A stretch of 64,000 nucleotides of DNA from SXVE01 sp036388895 (lineage in GTDB: Bacteria; Acidobacteriota; Blastocatellia; Pyrinomonadales; Pyrinomonadaceae). The translations under genes and the position numbers were made by a program. Positions 34,737 to 43,482 of this stretch are shown one piece after another. The notes beneath the pieces were generated by a model, which did no database searches, was not told where the DNA came from, and saw only the letters and a list, made by a program, of their open reading frames with translations. Every line of letters begins with the position of its first letter. Within the stretch, counting starts at the first letter, position 1. The DNA is taken from positions 1-64,000 of the forward strand of contig DASVQY010000020.1 in the NCBI GenBank assembly GCA_036388895.1. The letters run 5' to 3'.

Positions 34737-36938
34737 TTACGGAATATACGCCTTTGGAATTGGTCTGTCTTTGTCACCACCGAATTGCATGAGGCGAAAA
34801 CTCCAATTGCTGCTGCGTAGCATATACCAATCGCCGCCGCGATAAACTGCAACGTCGGTTTTGCCGTCGCCGTCGTAATCGGCGGGAATGGGCGTATCCG
34901 TTTCTATTCCCCAACGCACAGTGGAAAATCCACGCGTCGAGCCGAGCATATACCACGTTCCGTCCGACGGGCGATAAACTGCAACATCGGATTTACTGTC
35001 CCCGTCATAATCGCCGATTGTGGGCTTATCAGTCGGCAGACCGAACTGCCTGACGGCAAATCCAGCAGTTGTTTGCAGGAAATACCAGGTTCCGTCGCGG
35101 TAAACGGCGAAATCCTCCATTCCATCACCGTCAAAATCGCCGGGCACTGGCTTATCGGTTGCTAAGCCGAATTTCACGGCGTAAAAACCGTTGCGCGTTC
35201 CCAAAACATACCAAGTTCCGTTTCGATAAACTGCCGGATCTGCCAGATCGTCTCCGTCATAATCGGCAGGAACGGGAATATCTCCAGCAAGTCCAAATTG
35301 GTAATAAATCTGATTGCCTCCGGTTAGACTTACATACCAGGTTCCGTTGCGGTAAACAGCAAAATCAGTCCGACAGTCGCCGTTGTAATCAGCCGGCACA
35401 ATGTGGTCTGAGCTAAGTCCCCATTCCTTGGATACACCGCTTTCGAAATCAGAAAAGATTACTCGCCAAGTCCCTAAATCGTCATAAATCGCTAAATCGC
35501 TCTTTCCGTCTCCGTTGAAATCACTAACCGGTCGACAAGTCTTGCTCGCAGACTGGGGAACGTAACGAGCAAGTGTAAAAGTACTGCTGTTTGAAGTGCT
35601 GCCGCTTCTGCTTTCACCAACTAGCAAGATTTTTCCGTCCGGCTGAATAAGCACCGAATGACCGATGTCCCTGCCATTCACGTCCGTAGTTAGCCGTCCG
35701 TTAAAACCGAAAAGATTATCCGTCGAACCGTCCGTATTAAGACGCGCTAGAGCAAAGTCTGAGTCAGAATTAGTCGTCAGTTTAATACTTCCCCCGACAA
35801 CAATTTTACCGTCCGACTGCAAAGCCGCGTCGACATATTGATCAATATTTCCCTCTTCATTCGTGAAAACGATTTTTGAAGTTCCGTTTGCTCCAAAAGT
35901 AGTATCAAGCGCCCCGTTTGCATTGTACCGCCAAACAACAATGTTCACTTGAGAAATGGTGTTGACGATAATTATTTTACCGTCGGGCTGCACTAAAATG
36001 GAGTTTCCGCTTGCGTTTGCGACTATTCCCCCACTTCCAAAAGTTTCATCAAGCGTTCCATTTGAATTATATCTGAGCAACGAATTATACGGATTATTGA
36101 GAACAAGGAGTTTTCCGTCTGTTTGCAATGCGAGTTTTGGGAGCAGAAAGGAAACGATCAAAGTGGCGCATCTATAACCTCCCGCGCCAAAATTGGCGTC
36201 AAATGAACCGTCCGATTCAAAACGCGTCAGAACGCTTCCATAACACCCGGATCCGATTGTGCTGCCCGCAACAACGATTTTTCCGTCCGGCTGAATAACT
36301 ACATCACTAAACACATCTGTAGAAAACTGCACGTCAAAATTTATCGTTTTTATACCGTCACCATCGAACGAATTGTCGAGCGAGCCGTTAGAGTTGTAAC
36401 GCAGAACGACTGCATCTGGGGAGCCAAAAGATTCGGTCGTGCCGACCTGTCCGACGACCACAATTTTCCCGTCGGATTGCAGAGCGACGGCGTGAGCTTC
36501 GCTTACTTTGTCCGACACAGGTCTTGTCGTCAGTTTTCCGTCGCCGTCAAATGAAGTGTCGAGTGAACCGTCGGCGTTGTAACGAACAACGGCTATTTGA
36601 TACGAACCCGGAAAATTCCCATCGGGACTCGTACTACCGACAACGACAATTTTTCCGTCGGGTTGCAAAACGGCATCGTTTCCTTTGCTTCCGGACGAAC
36701 CGATTTGAGTCGTTACTTTGCCGTCCCCGTCGAAACTCGGGTCAAGCAGCGCCTGCCCGAAAATTTCGTTTGAAAAAACGAAAAATTGTAAAATCACTAA
36801 TCCGCCAAAAGCTATGCGCCACAAATACAAATAGCGAAACCAGTCGAACGGATTATTAACCCGCGAGTTTACTGAATTAAAATTGTTAAAATTTGATTTT
36901 GAGAAAAATTTACAGACGAGGTAATTTTTTGTTCTCAT
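34737..36938 (-). CDS. delta-60 repeat and FG-GAP surface protein
   Basis: A 733-aa exported protein. A long N-terminus of about 40 residues precedes a hydrophobic signal segment (IAFGGLVILQFFVFS, ending near FGQALL, residue 64). From about 66 to 455 there are delta-60 repeats (LDTSFDGDGKL; QPDGKIVVVGS, repeated about seven times), forming a propeller-like domain. From about 470 to 733 there are FG-GAP/VCBS calcium loops (DFNGDGKSDLAIY; PADYDGDGKTDVAVY). The start could be later, nearer the signal segment. The C-terminal module is closely similar in layout to that of the protein at 4709. Likely a surface or secreted adhesin-like protein; role unknown. Confidence 0.9.
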   Translation of the reverse strand: MRTKNYLVCKFFSKSNFNNFNSVNSRVNNPFDWFRYLYLWRIAFGGLVILQFFVFSNEIFGQALLDPSFDGDGKVTTQIGSSGSKGNDAVLQPDGKIVVVGSTSPDGNFPGSYQIAVVRYNADGSLDTSFDGDGKLTTRPVSDKVSEAHAVALQSDGKIVVVGQVGTTESFGSPDAVVLRYNSNGSLDNSFDGDGIKTINFDVQFSTDVFSDVVIQPDGKIVVAGSTIGSGCYGSVLTRFESDGSFDANFGAGGYRCATLIVSFLLPKLALQTDGKLLVLNNPYNSLLRYNSNGTLDETFGSGGIVANASGNSILVQPDGKIIIVNTISQVNIVVWRYNANGALDTTFGANGTSKIVFTNEEGNIDQYVDAALQSDGKIVVGGSIKLTTNSDSDFALARLNTDGSTDNLFGFNGRLTTDVNGRDIGHSVLIQPDGKILLVGESRSGSTSNSSTFTLARYVPQSASKTCRPVSDFNGDGKSDLAIYDDLGTWRVIFSDFESGVSKEWGLSSDHIVPADYNGDCRTDFAVYRNGTWYVSLTGGNQIYYQFGLAGDIPVPADYDGDDLADPAVYRNGTWYVLGTRNGFYAVKFGLATDKPVPGDFDGDGMEDFAVYRDGTWYFLQTTAGFAVRQFGLPTDKPTIGDYDGDSKSDVAVYRPSDGTWYMLGSTRGFSTVRWGIETDTPIPADYDGDGKTDVAVYRGGDWYMLRSSNWSFRLMQFGGDKDRPIPKAYIP

Positions 36939-37017
36939 GAGTTTTCTTCAAAGGCAAGTTTAGATGTCCAGTTCAACTTTAGTGTTATAGGAGAAATGGT
37001 GTCAACAGTTTTTAAAT

Positions 37018-37085
37018 AAAAAGCGTTGAAACTGTCTTTTCGCCGATCTTAACGCACACTTTAAAAGACAGTTTCAACGCTTTTG
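37018..37085 (-). terminator. perfect 22-bp hairpin terminator
   Basis: AAAAGCGTTGAAACTGTCTTTT-type arms (37019-37040 and 37063-37084) pair with no mismatch around a 22-base loop, with T runs on both sides. It follows the M48 peptidase stop codon on the minus strand and precedes the delta-60 gene. Confidence 0.88.
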
Positions 37086-37113
37086 TTTTTCAGATAAAAC
37101 ACGCAGACGGATT

Positions 37114-38094
37114 TTATTTTTTCATCAAATCTGCATATTGCCCGCTATCAACCCACTTTAAAATCTCGGACACGCGCCAGATCGGAAACGGGTGCGTCAG
37201 ACCGGCATTGAGAAGATCTGCCCAGAATTTATCGAGCTTTTTCTCGTCGTAGTTTTTCTGAAATTCGCGAGCTTGCGCCAGAAACAAATCGTAATCAATT
37301 TTTGAAGCGAAAGTTCCGCCGGCTAGCTTCATCATCGTTCTGCCGATAACGTGCGGGTCTTGCGTAACGAGCAGCGCGGCGCGGTCACAGGAAAGCTCGG
37401 CTTTGCGCGCCCAGGCGAGCAGTGCGCTGCTGATGCCGCCGGAAATCAAAAATTTAACGATTTCCGAACCGGGAATGAGTTTGGCGACTGAGGCGTTGAC
37501 AATAGCTTCAAGCAATCTCGCCGCGGTTAAATAAAGAACGTGCTCGGCGTGTATGTGACCGACTTCGTGCGCGATAACGGCGAGCATTTCTTCGTCGTTA
37601 AGGCGCTCGATCAAACCGGTATGAAGCACGATAACCGGTTTTTCAACGCCGCCCGTAAAAGCATTAACGACCGGATTTTGCTGAATAAACAAATCGGGCG
37701 CGTCAACGCCGAGCGTAGTGCAGGCGACTTGCAATTTCGCGTAAATATCCGGGCATTGCTCGGGCGTGACTTTGACGGCGCTCGCCATAAACATCACGCG
37801 AATAGCGGATTCGCCGGTCACTTCGAGCAGTTTTTTCAGCGAAGTATCAATCCCGGGAATGGCGCGAAGCGCGGCGAGCGCTTTGCTGTCAGCCGGATGA
37901 ACGTATTCGTGCTTGCTCAAATCGGCGAATTTTTTATGCGGTTCGTTTGAGAGCGGCAGTTTGCAGCGCCCGCAGTTCGCCGAATTGTTTTTATAATCTT
38001 CGCGGACGGTATTTTTCTGCCCGCAATAGCGGCATCGAACATAAAAACTTTTTGCGACGCCAGTTGAAGTATTATCGGAATTTTGGTTTGCCAT
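37114..38094 (-). CDS. M48 family zinc metallopeptidase with N-terminal zinc ribbon
   Basis: A 326-aa protein. A Cys4 zinc ribbon occupies about residues 19-47 (CRYCGQKNTVRED; CGRCKLPLS). The peptidase domain has the catalytic motif IAHEVGHIHAEH (about 173-184) and the third ligand Glu in ARKAELSCDRAALLV (about 240). A long hydrophobic segment between them could sit on or in the membrane. M48 members such as HtpX and BepA act in protein quality control. The zinc ribbon is unusual and may direct it to a partner. Cytoplasm or inner membrane face. Confidence 0.87.
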   Translation of the reverse strand: MANQNSDNTSTGVAKSFYVRCRYCGQKNTVREDYKNNSANCGRCKLPLSNEPHKKFADLSKHEYVHPADSKALAALRAIPGIDTSLKKLLEVTGESAIRVMFMASAVKVTPEQCPDIYAKLQVACTTLGVDAPDLFIQQNPVVNAFTGGVEKPVIVLHTGLIERLNDEEMLAVIAHEVGHIHAEHVLYLTAARLLEAIVNASVAKLIPGSEIVKFLISGGISSALLAWARKAELSCDRAALLVTQDPHVIGRTMMKLAGGTFASKIDYDLFLAQAREFQKNYDEKKLDKFWADLLNAGLTHPFPIWRVSEILKWVDSGQYADLMKK

Positions 38095-38184
38095 AGATAA
38101 ATTTTAATTTAGAACTTTGCAATAATTCAAATGTATATATCTGATGAATTAAACGTTCTGAGGTTGTAAAAAGTTTTGTTTAGT

Positions 38185-39375
38185 TCAAACGAGGCTCAAT
38201 CTAACGACTGTTTCAACGTGATGCGTCTGCGGAAACAAATCAACGGCGGTAATTGAATCAATCGTATAAAAATTTTCGCATAAAACGCGTAAATCTCGCG
38301 CTAAAGTCGAAGGCTCGCACGAAACGTAAGAAATATATTTGGGTTTGATTTTCAGTAAACTGTCGACGATGCGCTTTTCGGTTCCGGCGCGCGGCGGATC
38401 GAGCAAAACGAAATCAATCGCTTTTTGTTCATTTTCGCCGAGCCATTCGCCGACATCTTCACGGACGAGTTCGACATTTTCGAGCCGCGCGTTTTCGACG
38501 GCTTTTTCCGCGTAATCAACGGCTTTCCCGCTCGCTTCGACAGCGTGCACTTTGGCGAATTTACTCGCCAGCGGCAACGTAAAAAGCCCTACGCCGCAAT
38601 ACAAATCGAACGCCGTTTCGCCTTTCGCGTCGGAAGTCGCCGTTTCGATTAACTGTTCGATTAAAAAAGGATTTCCCTGAAAAAATGTATTCGCGTCGTA
38701 AAAATAACGATGTCCGTTCAAGTCGTAAGCCAATTCCGCGGTGGGTTCGACGATTTCCGACGAGTAGACGGAAACTTCGCCGCCCGCATTTGCCGCTTCG
38801 ATCTCAAGTTTTTCGCCGGAGAAGCTTTCCCAATCAATCGTCTCGCGTAGTTCGTCTAACGTGTCCTGCAATTCATCGGTCAAAATCGGACAATGTTTGA
38901 CATCAATTACACTGTGCGAGTTGCGCCGGAAATAACCGATTTTTTTTCGTTTCGTATCAACGTGCCATTGCGCCCGGGCGCGATAACCGAACGGTTTCGG
39001 GCTTCCGATGATTTTTATTTCGTTTTCGTAATTTATTTTTCCGATTCGCGTTAGACAATCTTTTATTATGCCGACTTTTGCCGCGAGCTGCGCTTCGTAA
39101 TTCAACTGCTGAAAATCGCAGCCGCCGCAGCGACCGACGCCGAAATAAACGCACGGCGGCTCGATTCTCTCTTTGGAAGGTTGAATGATTCTAACGATTT
39201 CAGCGAACGCCGTTTTGCCTTTCAATTGCTGGATTTTCACTCGCAGCGAATCGCCGGGCGCGGCAAGCCCGACGAAAACCGTCAAATTTTCGGCGAAAGC
39301 CAAACCGAAACCGCCCGGCACAATTTTTTCGATTTTAACGTCGAGTTCTTCGCCGACTTTGAATTTTTTGCTCAA
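38185..39375 (-). CDS. 23S rRNA (uracil-5-)-methyltransferase, RlmD/TrmA family
   Basis: A 396-aa SAM-dependent enzyme. A TRAM domain comes first (about 1-60, KFKVGEELDVKIEKIVPGG). The iron-sulfur cluster Cys residues follow (CVYFGVGRCGGCDFQ, about 76-90). The methylase fold has FDLYCGVGLFTLPLA (SAM), LLDPPRAGTEK (about 322) and the catalytic Cys in YVSCEPSTLARD (about 355). It makes 5-methyluridine in 23S rRNA; RlmD and RlmCD-like enzymes cannot be told apart here. Confidence 0.92.
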   Translation of the reverse strand: MSKKFKVGEELDVKIEKIVPGGFGLAFAENLTVFVGLAAPGDSLRVKIQQLKGKTAFAEIVRIIQPSKERIEPPCVYFGVGRCGGCDFQQLNYEAQLAAKVGIIKDCLTRIGKINYENEIKIIGSPKPFGYRARAQWHVDTKRKKIGYFRRNSHSVIDVKHCPILTDELQDTLDELRETIDWESFSGEKLEIEAANAGGEVSVYSSEIVEPTAELAYDLNGHRYFYDANTFFQGNPFLIEQLIETATSDAKGETAFDLYCGVGLFTLPLASKFAKVHAVEASGKAVDYAEKAVENARLENVELVREDVGEWLGENEQKAIDFVLLDPPRAGTEKRIVDSLLKIKPKYISYVSCEPSTLARDLRVLCENFYTIDSITAVDLFPQTHHVETVVRLSLV

Positions 39376-39451
39376 TTATTTACTTTTCCCCAGATTTCGG
39401 CGCCGCAGCAGCCCGAAAATATTTTCGCCGAATAAGAAATTCGCCCATTTT

Positions 39452-40282
39452 TTATTTTAATCTAAAATTACCCGCCGCGAGAATATTTCTTAATGCCGCC
39501 AAATCTTCCTCGTTTTTATAAGTCAGCGTAAACATCAAAGCGTAACCATTTCTGACGGTCGCGTACATACGTTTTTTGCCCGCCTTGTTTGAAGTGTCAA
39601 GAAAACCGAATTGCCATTTGCCGAGTCGTTCCGCCTGCGTTTCCGAATATTTAAAGTCGGCTGGAAGTTTGATGTTTTTATACGTTTCGCGCATCAAATC
39701 GAAATAATCAACCGCGTCTTTGACTTGAGGCAAATATTGCAAATCTTCGACGGAAACGCGCAGAAAAGCATTTTTATCCGTTCCGGTTTCGTATTTAAAG
39801 GCGTTGAGAAGAACGCTGACGTTGCTCTGCATTTGATTTAGTTTCGGCTGAATTTTCGGGTCAACGGCTTTCGGCGTTTCCATACTTAAATTAACGCCTT
39901 GCCCGCGCGCGACCTGCTCAAACTCGTCGCCCGGCAAAACCCAATCTTCAGGCAGAGTAATCGCAAAATTGTAAATCTTGTTCGTGTAAGTGTTTCCGTC
40001 AATCTCGCCTTTGAAAATCGTCGGCTTTACCGACGTTTCAGCTTCTTTTGCCGCGTTCGATTCGGTTGCGGGTTTCGATTCCGGTTTCACAATCGGTTTT
40101 GCGTTTGATTTTATTTCAGGCGTTTTATTCGTTTTTACCGGCGGTTTTGCAGACGAGGCAACAGCCTTTTTTTCAGCCGTTTTCGTATTCGGGGGTTTCG
40201 CTGGAGCTTTCGGTTTTGTTTGAGCAAACGCGCTCAAAGACAGCAAACTTATCAAAACCAGAGTTTTTGTAATAATTTTCAT
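39452..40282 (-). CDS. exported protein with low-complexity linker, function unknown
   Basis: A 276-aa protein with a signal peptide (MKIITKTLVLISLLSLSAFAQ, about 1-21) and then a Lys/Pro/Ala-rich linker (about 22-90), like a cell-wall spacer. The globular part (NKIYNFAITLPEDWVLPGDEF; TVRNGYALMFTLTYKNEED) has a PsbP-like appearance. No catalytic motif. Its start codon overlaps the stop of the upstream 228-aa gene by ATGA, so the two are coupled. Confidence 0.75.
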   Translation of the reverse strand: MKIITKTLVLISLLSLSAFAQTKPKAPAKPPNTKTAEKKAVASSAKPPVKTNKTPEIKSNAKPIVKPESKPATESNAAKEAETSVKPTIFKGEIDGNTYTNKIYNFAITLPEDWVLPGDEFEQVARGQGVNLSMETPKAVDPKIQPKLNQMQSNVSVLLNAFKYETGTDKNAFLRVSVEDLQYLPQVKDAVDYFDLMRETYKNIKLPADFKYSETQAERLGKWQFGFLDTSNKAGKKRMYATVRNGYALMFTLTYKNEEDLAALRNILAAGNFRLK

Positions 40283-40965
40283 AAACTGTACAAACTGAGA
40301 CGCGGAATTTCGGCGTCTTCGCGCAAACGCTTTACAACGATTAAATCAAAAGTTTGTTCGTAAACTTCTTTTTCCATCTTGTTTTTGTAACCGCTCAACT
40401 GTTTTTCGGCATCTTTTTTTACAGCAGTTAGATGCGCCGCGTCAGCGCTGCGTTTCAGTTCGTCGTTTAGAAAATTTTCAATCTCAATTAAAATCTCTTC
40501 CGTTTTCTCGTAATCATCGCTCAGAGCGATTTTCAATTCTTCCAGACGGCGGATCACGTTCGTGAAATCACCCGAACGAGTTTTCTCTTTAAATTTATTT
40601 ATCGCGATGATGGAATTTTTCAAATGTTCCAAAACGCTTTCGCGCGAGAAAACTCCGTTATCGCCCTCGCCGTTCGATGAGATTTTCGCTTCGGATTTTC
40701 CGGCTTGTCGTTCGAGCCATTCGGCGTACTGCGCTTCGATTTCCTCGCGGCAATACATCAAAGATTTAACGCTGCGGCGGCGCGAAGGCTGTTCGTCCAC
40801 GCCGTCAAAAACTTTTTCAATCGCCCGCAGAACAATGTGCAGCGGAACGTTTCTCTGCTGCCAGGTTTCGATCAAAGCCCAATCGAGCGGCGAAAGAAGC
40901 AGATTGCGCCCGCGCCGACGAACGAAAGTTTCTTCTATTTCGGAAAAATAATTGTAATAATTCAA
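40279..40965 (-). CDS. 228-aa protein of unknown function
   Basis: A soluble, charged helical protein. It begins MNYYNYFSEIEETFVRRRGR followed by LLSPLDWALIETWQQRNVPLHIVLRAIEKVF, a pattern that occurs at the start of several uncharacterised acidobacterial proteins, as far as I recall. The second half is coiled-coil-like (about 120-210). No signal peptide. It is translationally coupled to the secreted protein downstream. A heptamer repeat hairpin lies upstream. Confidence 0.7.
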   Translation of the reverse strand: MNYYNYFSEIEETFVRRRGRNLLLSPLDWALIETWQQRNVPLHIVLRAIEKVFDGVDEQPSRRRSVKSLMYCREEIEAQYAEWLERQAGKSEAKISSNGEGDNGVFSRESVLEHLKNSIIAINKFKEKTRSGDFTNVIRRLEELKIALSDDYEKTEEILIEIENFLNDELKRSADAAHLTAVKKDAEKQLSGYKNKMEKEVYEQTFDLIVVKRLREDAEIPRLSLYSL

Positions 40966-40969
40966 CGGA

Positions 40970-41056
40970 CAAGTGGTAAGCGGTAAACAGTAAGTGGTGA
41001 ATGATAAGTGAAAGAATGAATGTCACTTACCATACACCACTTACTGTTTACCACAT
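40970..41056. repeat. inverted heptamer-type repeat (AAGTGGT / ACCACTT)
   Basis: The left arm (AAGTGGT, AAGCGGT, AAACAGT, AAGTGGT, GAATGAT, AAGTGAA) and the right arm (ACTTACC, ATACACC, ACTTACT, GTTTACC) are 7-bp arrays in opposite orientation. They fill the spacer between two minus-strand genes, and the right arm reaches the stop codon of the upstream gene. Confidence 0.82.
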
Positions 41057-41343
41057 TAAAAACGGATTTTCATTCTCTGCAAAGTGCGCAAATCTTCTTC
41101 AGTGAGTTCGAGTTCGACGCTTTCGGCGAAATCTTCCGCGGGTTCATCGACGTAATCCGTCGAATCATCTTCGGCGTCTGTTTTTTCCAAAGCGATTTCG
41201 AGCCGAACCGTCAGATGCGGCTCGTATCCGATGCTGCGCAGACGTTCAATTGCTTCGGCTATCTTTGCGCTGTCGCCGATGGCGGAATTGATCGAATCGC
41301 CGAGATTTTGAACAGCCTGTTTTGCTTCGTCATCGAGTTTCAT
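41056..41343 (-). CDS. 95-aa acidic protein of unknown function
   Basis: A small acidic protein (helix AKIAEAIERLRSIGYEPHLTVRLEI; acidic patch DAEDDSTDYVDEPAED). No known domain. It shares strand and probably transcript with the two genes to its left, separated by the heptamer hairpin. Composition and regular reading frame support it as real. Confidence 0.6.
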   Translation of the reverse strand: MKLDDEAKQAVQNLGDSINSAIGDSAKIAEAIERLRSIGYEPHLTVRLEIALEKTDAEDDSTDYVDEPAEDFAESVELELTEEDLRTLQRMKIRF

Positions 41344-41379
41344 TGTTTGTATAGAAGATACTACGCCCGACCGAAAGAA

Positions 41380-41589
41380 GTTTCAAGTTCAAAGTTCAAT
41401 GTTCAAGATTCAAGATTCAAAGTTCGAGTTTAGGTTCAAAATTCAAGGTTCAAGGTTCAAAGTTTATGTTTTCGCGTTTCAAAATTTGCCGTTTATGAGT
41501 TAATTTCTAATATAACTTTGAGTTGAATTAAATCAGAAATCTGAACTTCAAATCGACTTTGGACTTTAGGCTTTGGACTTTGGACTTAT
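41380..41589. repeat. heptamer arrays (GTTCAAA-type, then GACTTTG-type) upstream of the mutase
   Basis: From 41380 to 41466 about twelve imperfect copies of (G/A)TTCAA(A/G) follow each other. From 41555 to 41589 there are five copies of GACTTTG/GACTTTA. TTTGAAC (the complement of the first) and TTTGGAC (the second) differ by one base, so the arms are inverted and can partly pair. The second array ends four bases before the mutase ATG, so it includes the place where a ribosome binding site would be. Confidence 0.85.
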
Positions 41590-41592
41590 TTT

Positions 41593-43182
41593 ATGGAAAG
41601 ACGCGAAAAATTTCAGACTTCTTCGGAAATCGAATTGCCGAACGATTTCAATCCGACGAATTCGCATTTCGATTACGAAAACGATTTGGGCGATCCGGGC
41701 GAATATCCGTACACGCGCGGCGTGCGGCGCAATATGTATCGCGGGCGGTTTTGGACGATGCGTCAATACGCGGGCTTTGCGAGCGCCGAAGAATCGAACG
41801 CGCGCTATAAATATCTTTTGTCGCAAGGCACGACCGGATTGAGCGTCGCCTTCGATTTGCCGACGCAAATCGGGCTTGATTCGGACGATCCTTTAGCGGC
41901 GGGCGAAGTCGGCAAGGTCGGCGTGGCGATTGATAGTCTGGAAGATATGCTGACGCTTTTCGACGGCATTCCGCTCGACCAAGTTTCGACTTCGATGACG
42001 ATAAACGCGACCGCCTCGACGCTTTTGTGCCTTTATTTGGCGGTCGCCCGAAAACAAAACGTTTCGTTCGACAAAGTAAACGGCACGATTCAGAACGATA
42101 TTTTGAAAGAATACATCGCTCGCGGAACATATATTTATCCGCCGAAGCCGAGTCTGCGGCTGATCACCGACACTTTCGCTTTTTGTGCTTCGGAAGTTCC
42201 GAACTGGAACACGATTTCGATTTCCGGTTATCACATTCGCGAAGCCGGTTCGACCGCCGCGCAGGAAATCGCTTTTACTTTGGCGGACGGAATTGCTTAC
42301 GTTGACGCGGCGATTTCAGTCGGTTTGGAAGTTGACGAATTCGCGCCGCGTCTTTCGTTCTTTTTCAACTCGCACAACAATCTTTTGGAGGAAGTCGCCA
42401 AATTTCGCGCCGCGCGTCGCTTGTGGGCGAAATTGATGCGCGACAAGTTCAAGGCGCAGAATCCGAAATCAATGATGCTGCGTTTTCACACGCAAACCGC
42501 CGGTTCGACTCTGACCGCGCAGCAGCCGGAAGTGAACATCGTCAGAACGACTATTCAAGCGCTCGCCGCAGTTCTCGGCGGAACACAGTCTCTGCACACT
42601 AATTCGATGGACGAAGCCCTTTCGCTTCCGACCGAAACAGCCGCGCGGATCGCTCTGCGAACGCAGCAAGTCATCGCCTACGAATCCGGCGTTGCCGATC
42701 TCGTTGACGCTTTAGCCGGAAGTTACGCGATTGAAGAATTAACCAATCAGTTGGAAGCGAAAGCCGTCGAATACATCGAGAAAATAGACGCGATGGGCGG
42801 AATGCTGAAAGCGATTGAAAACGGTTATCCGCAACGCGAAATTCAGGAAGCGGCTTATGATTATCAACGCGCCGTCGAAAACAAAGAAGAAATCGTCGTC
42901 GGCGTGAATCGTTTTCAAATCGAAGAAAATGAAACGATTCCGATTCAGAGAATTGACGCCGGCATCGAGCGTAGACAAACCGAAAGGCTTCGCGCCGTTC
43001 GCGCCAAACGCGACCGCGAAAAAGCTGAAAACGCGCTGACGAAATTAGCGGAAGCCGCAAACGGGACGGAAAATTTGCTGCCGCGAATTCTCGATTGCGT
43101 CGAAAATTACGTGACGGTCGGCGAGATTTCGCACAAATTGAGGAACGTCTGGGGCGAATACCGTGAAGCCGTAACGGTTTGA
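41593..43182 (+). CDS. methylmalonyl-CoA mutase large (catalytic) subunit
   Basis: A 529-aa alpha-type subunit of B12-dependent mutase, rearranging (R)-methylmalonyl-CoA to succinyl-CoA. Hallmarks are YTRGVRRNMYRGRFWTMRQYAG (start of the catalytic TIM barrel; core YRGRFWTMRQYAG), FDLPTQIGLDSDDP, MTINATAS, HIREAGSTAAQE and GGTQSLHTNSMDEAL. It ends without the DxHxxG B12-binding domain, so a separate small subunit gene must exist elsewhere. meaB and the epimerase gene lie 15 kb upstream. Confidence 0.95.
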   Translation: MERREKFQTSSEIELPNDFNPTNSHFDYENDLGDPGEYPYTRGVRRNMYRGRFWTMRQYAGFASAEESNARYKYLLSQGTTGLSVAFDLPTQIGLDSDDPLAAGEVGKVGVAIDSLEDMLTLFDGIPLDQVSTSMTINATASTLLCLYLAVARKQNVSFDKVNGTIQNDILKEYIARGTYIYPPKPSLRLITDTFAFCASEVPNWNTISISGYHIREAGSTAAQEIAFTLADGIAYVDAAISVGLEVDEFAPRLSFFFNSHNNLLEEVAKFRAARRLWAKLMRDKFKAQNPKSMMLRFHTQTAGSTLTAQQPEVNIVRTTIQALAAVLGGTQSLHTNSMDEALSLPTETAARIALRTQQVIAYESGVADLVDALAGSYAIEELTNQLEAKAVEYIEKIDAMGGMLKAIENGYPQREIQEAAYDYQRAVENKEEIVVGVNRFQIEENETIPIQRIDAGIERRQTERLRAVRAKRDREKAENALTKLAEAANGTENLLPRILDCVENYVTVGEISHKLRNVWGEYREAVTV

Positions 43183-43246
43183 TTTAAGAATAAAAAACGA
43201 AAATGATAAATGCGAATTGTTTAGCTGATTCGCCATTTAAAGTTTT

Positions 43247-43448
43247 CTACTTTCTATTAATTGTTTTGAAACGTTCAAACGCGGCACGTTCCAATTTTTC
43301 GCGATGATCGGGTTGAGCGATTTTGATTAACTCTTTCGCTCTTTGCCGCGTCGAATCAAAGTCTGCGGCGCGGCGGGAACGTTCTGGATGAAAACGCGGT
43401 TGCCGAATTTATAAATTCCACGGCTTCTTCGGCTGCGTCTAATTTCAT
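43247..43448 (-). pseudogene. short degraded reading frame
   Basis: The frame starting MKLDAAEEAVEFINSAT stops at 43356. A neighbouring frame (AKELIKIAQPDHREKLERAA) continues to a stop at 43247 and resembles the C-terminus of acetyl-CoA hydrolase/transferase proteins. The two may be pieces of one small gene with a frameshift between 43356 and 43400. The GC-rich stretch there (GCGGCGCGGCGGGAACGTTC) could also be a small repeated element. Assignment is uncertain. Confidence 0.3.
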
Positions 43449-43482
43449 AAACCTTCTGATTTCGAGTAAAATATTTTCTATT

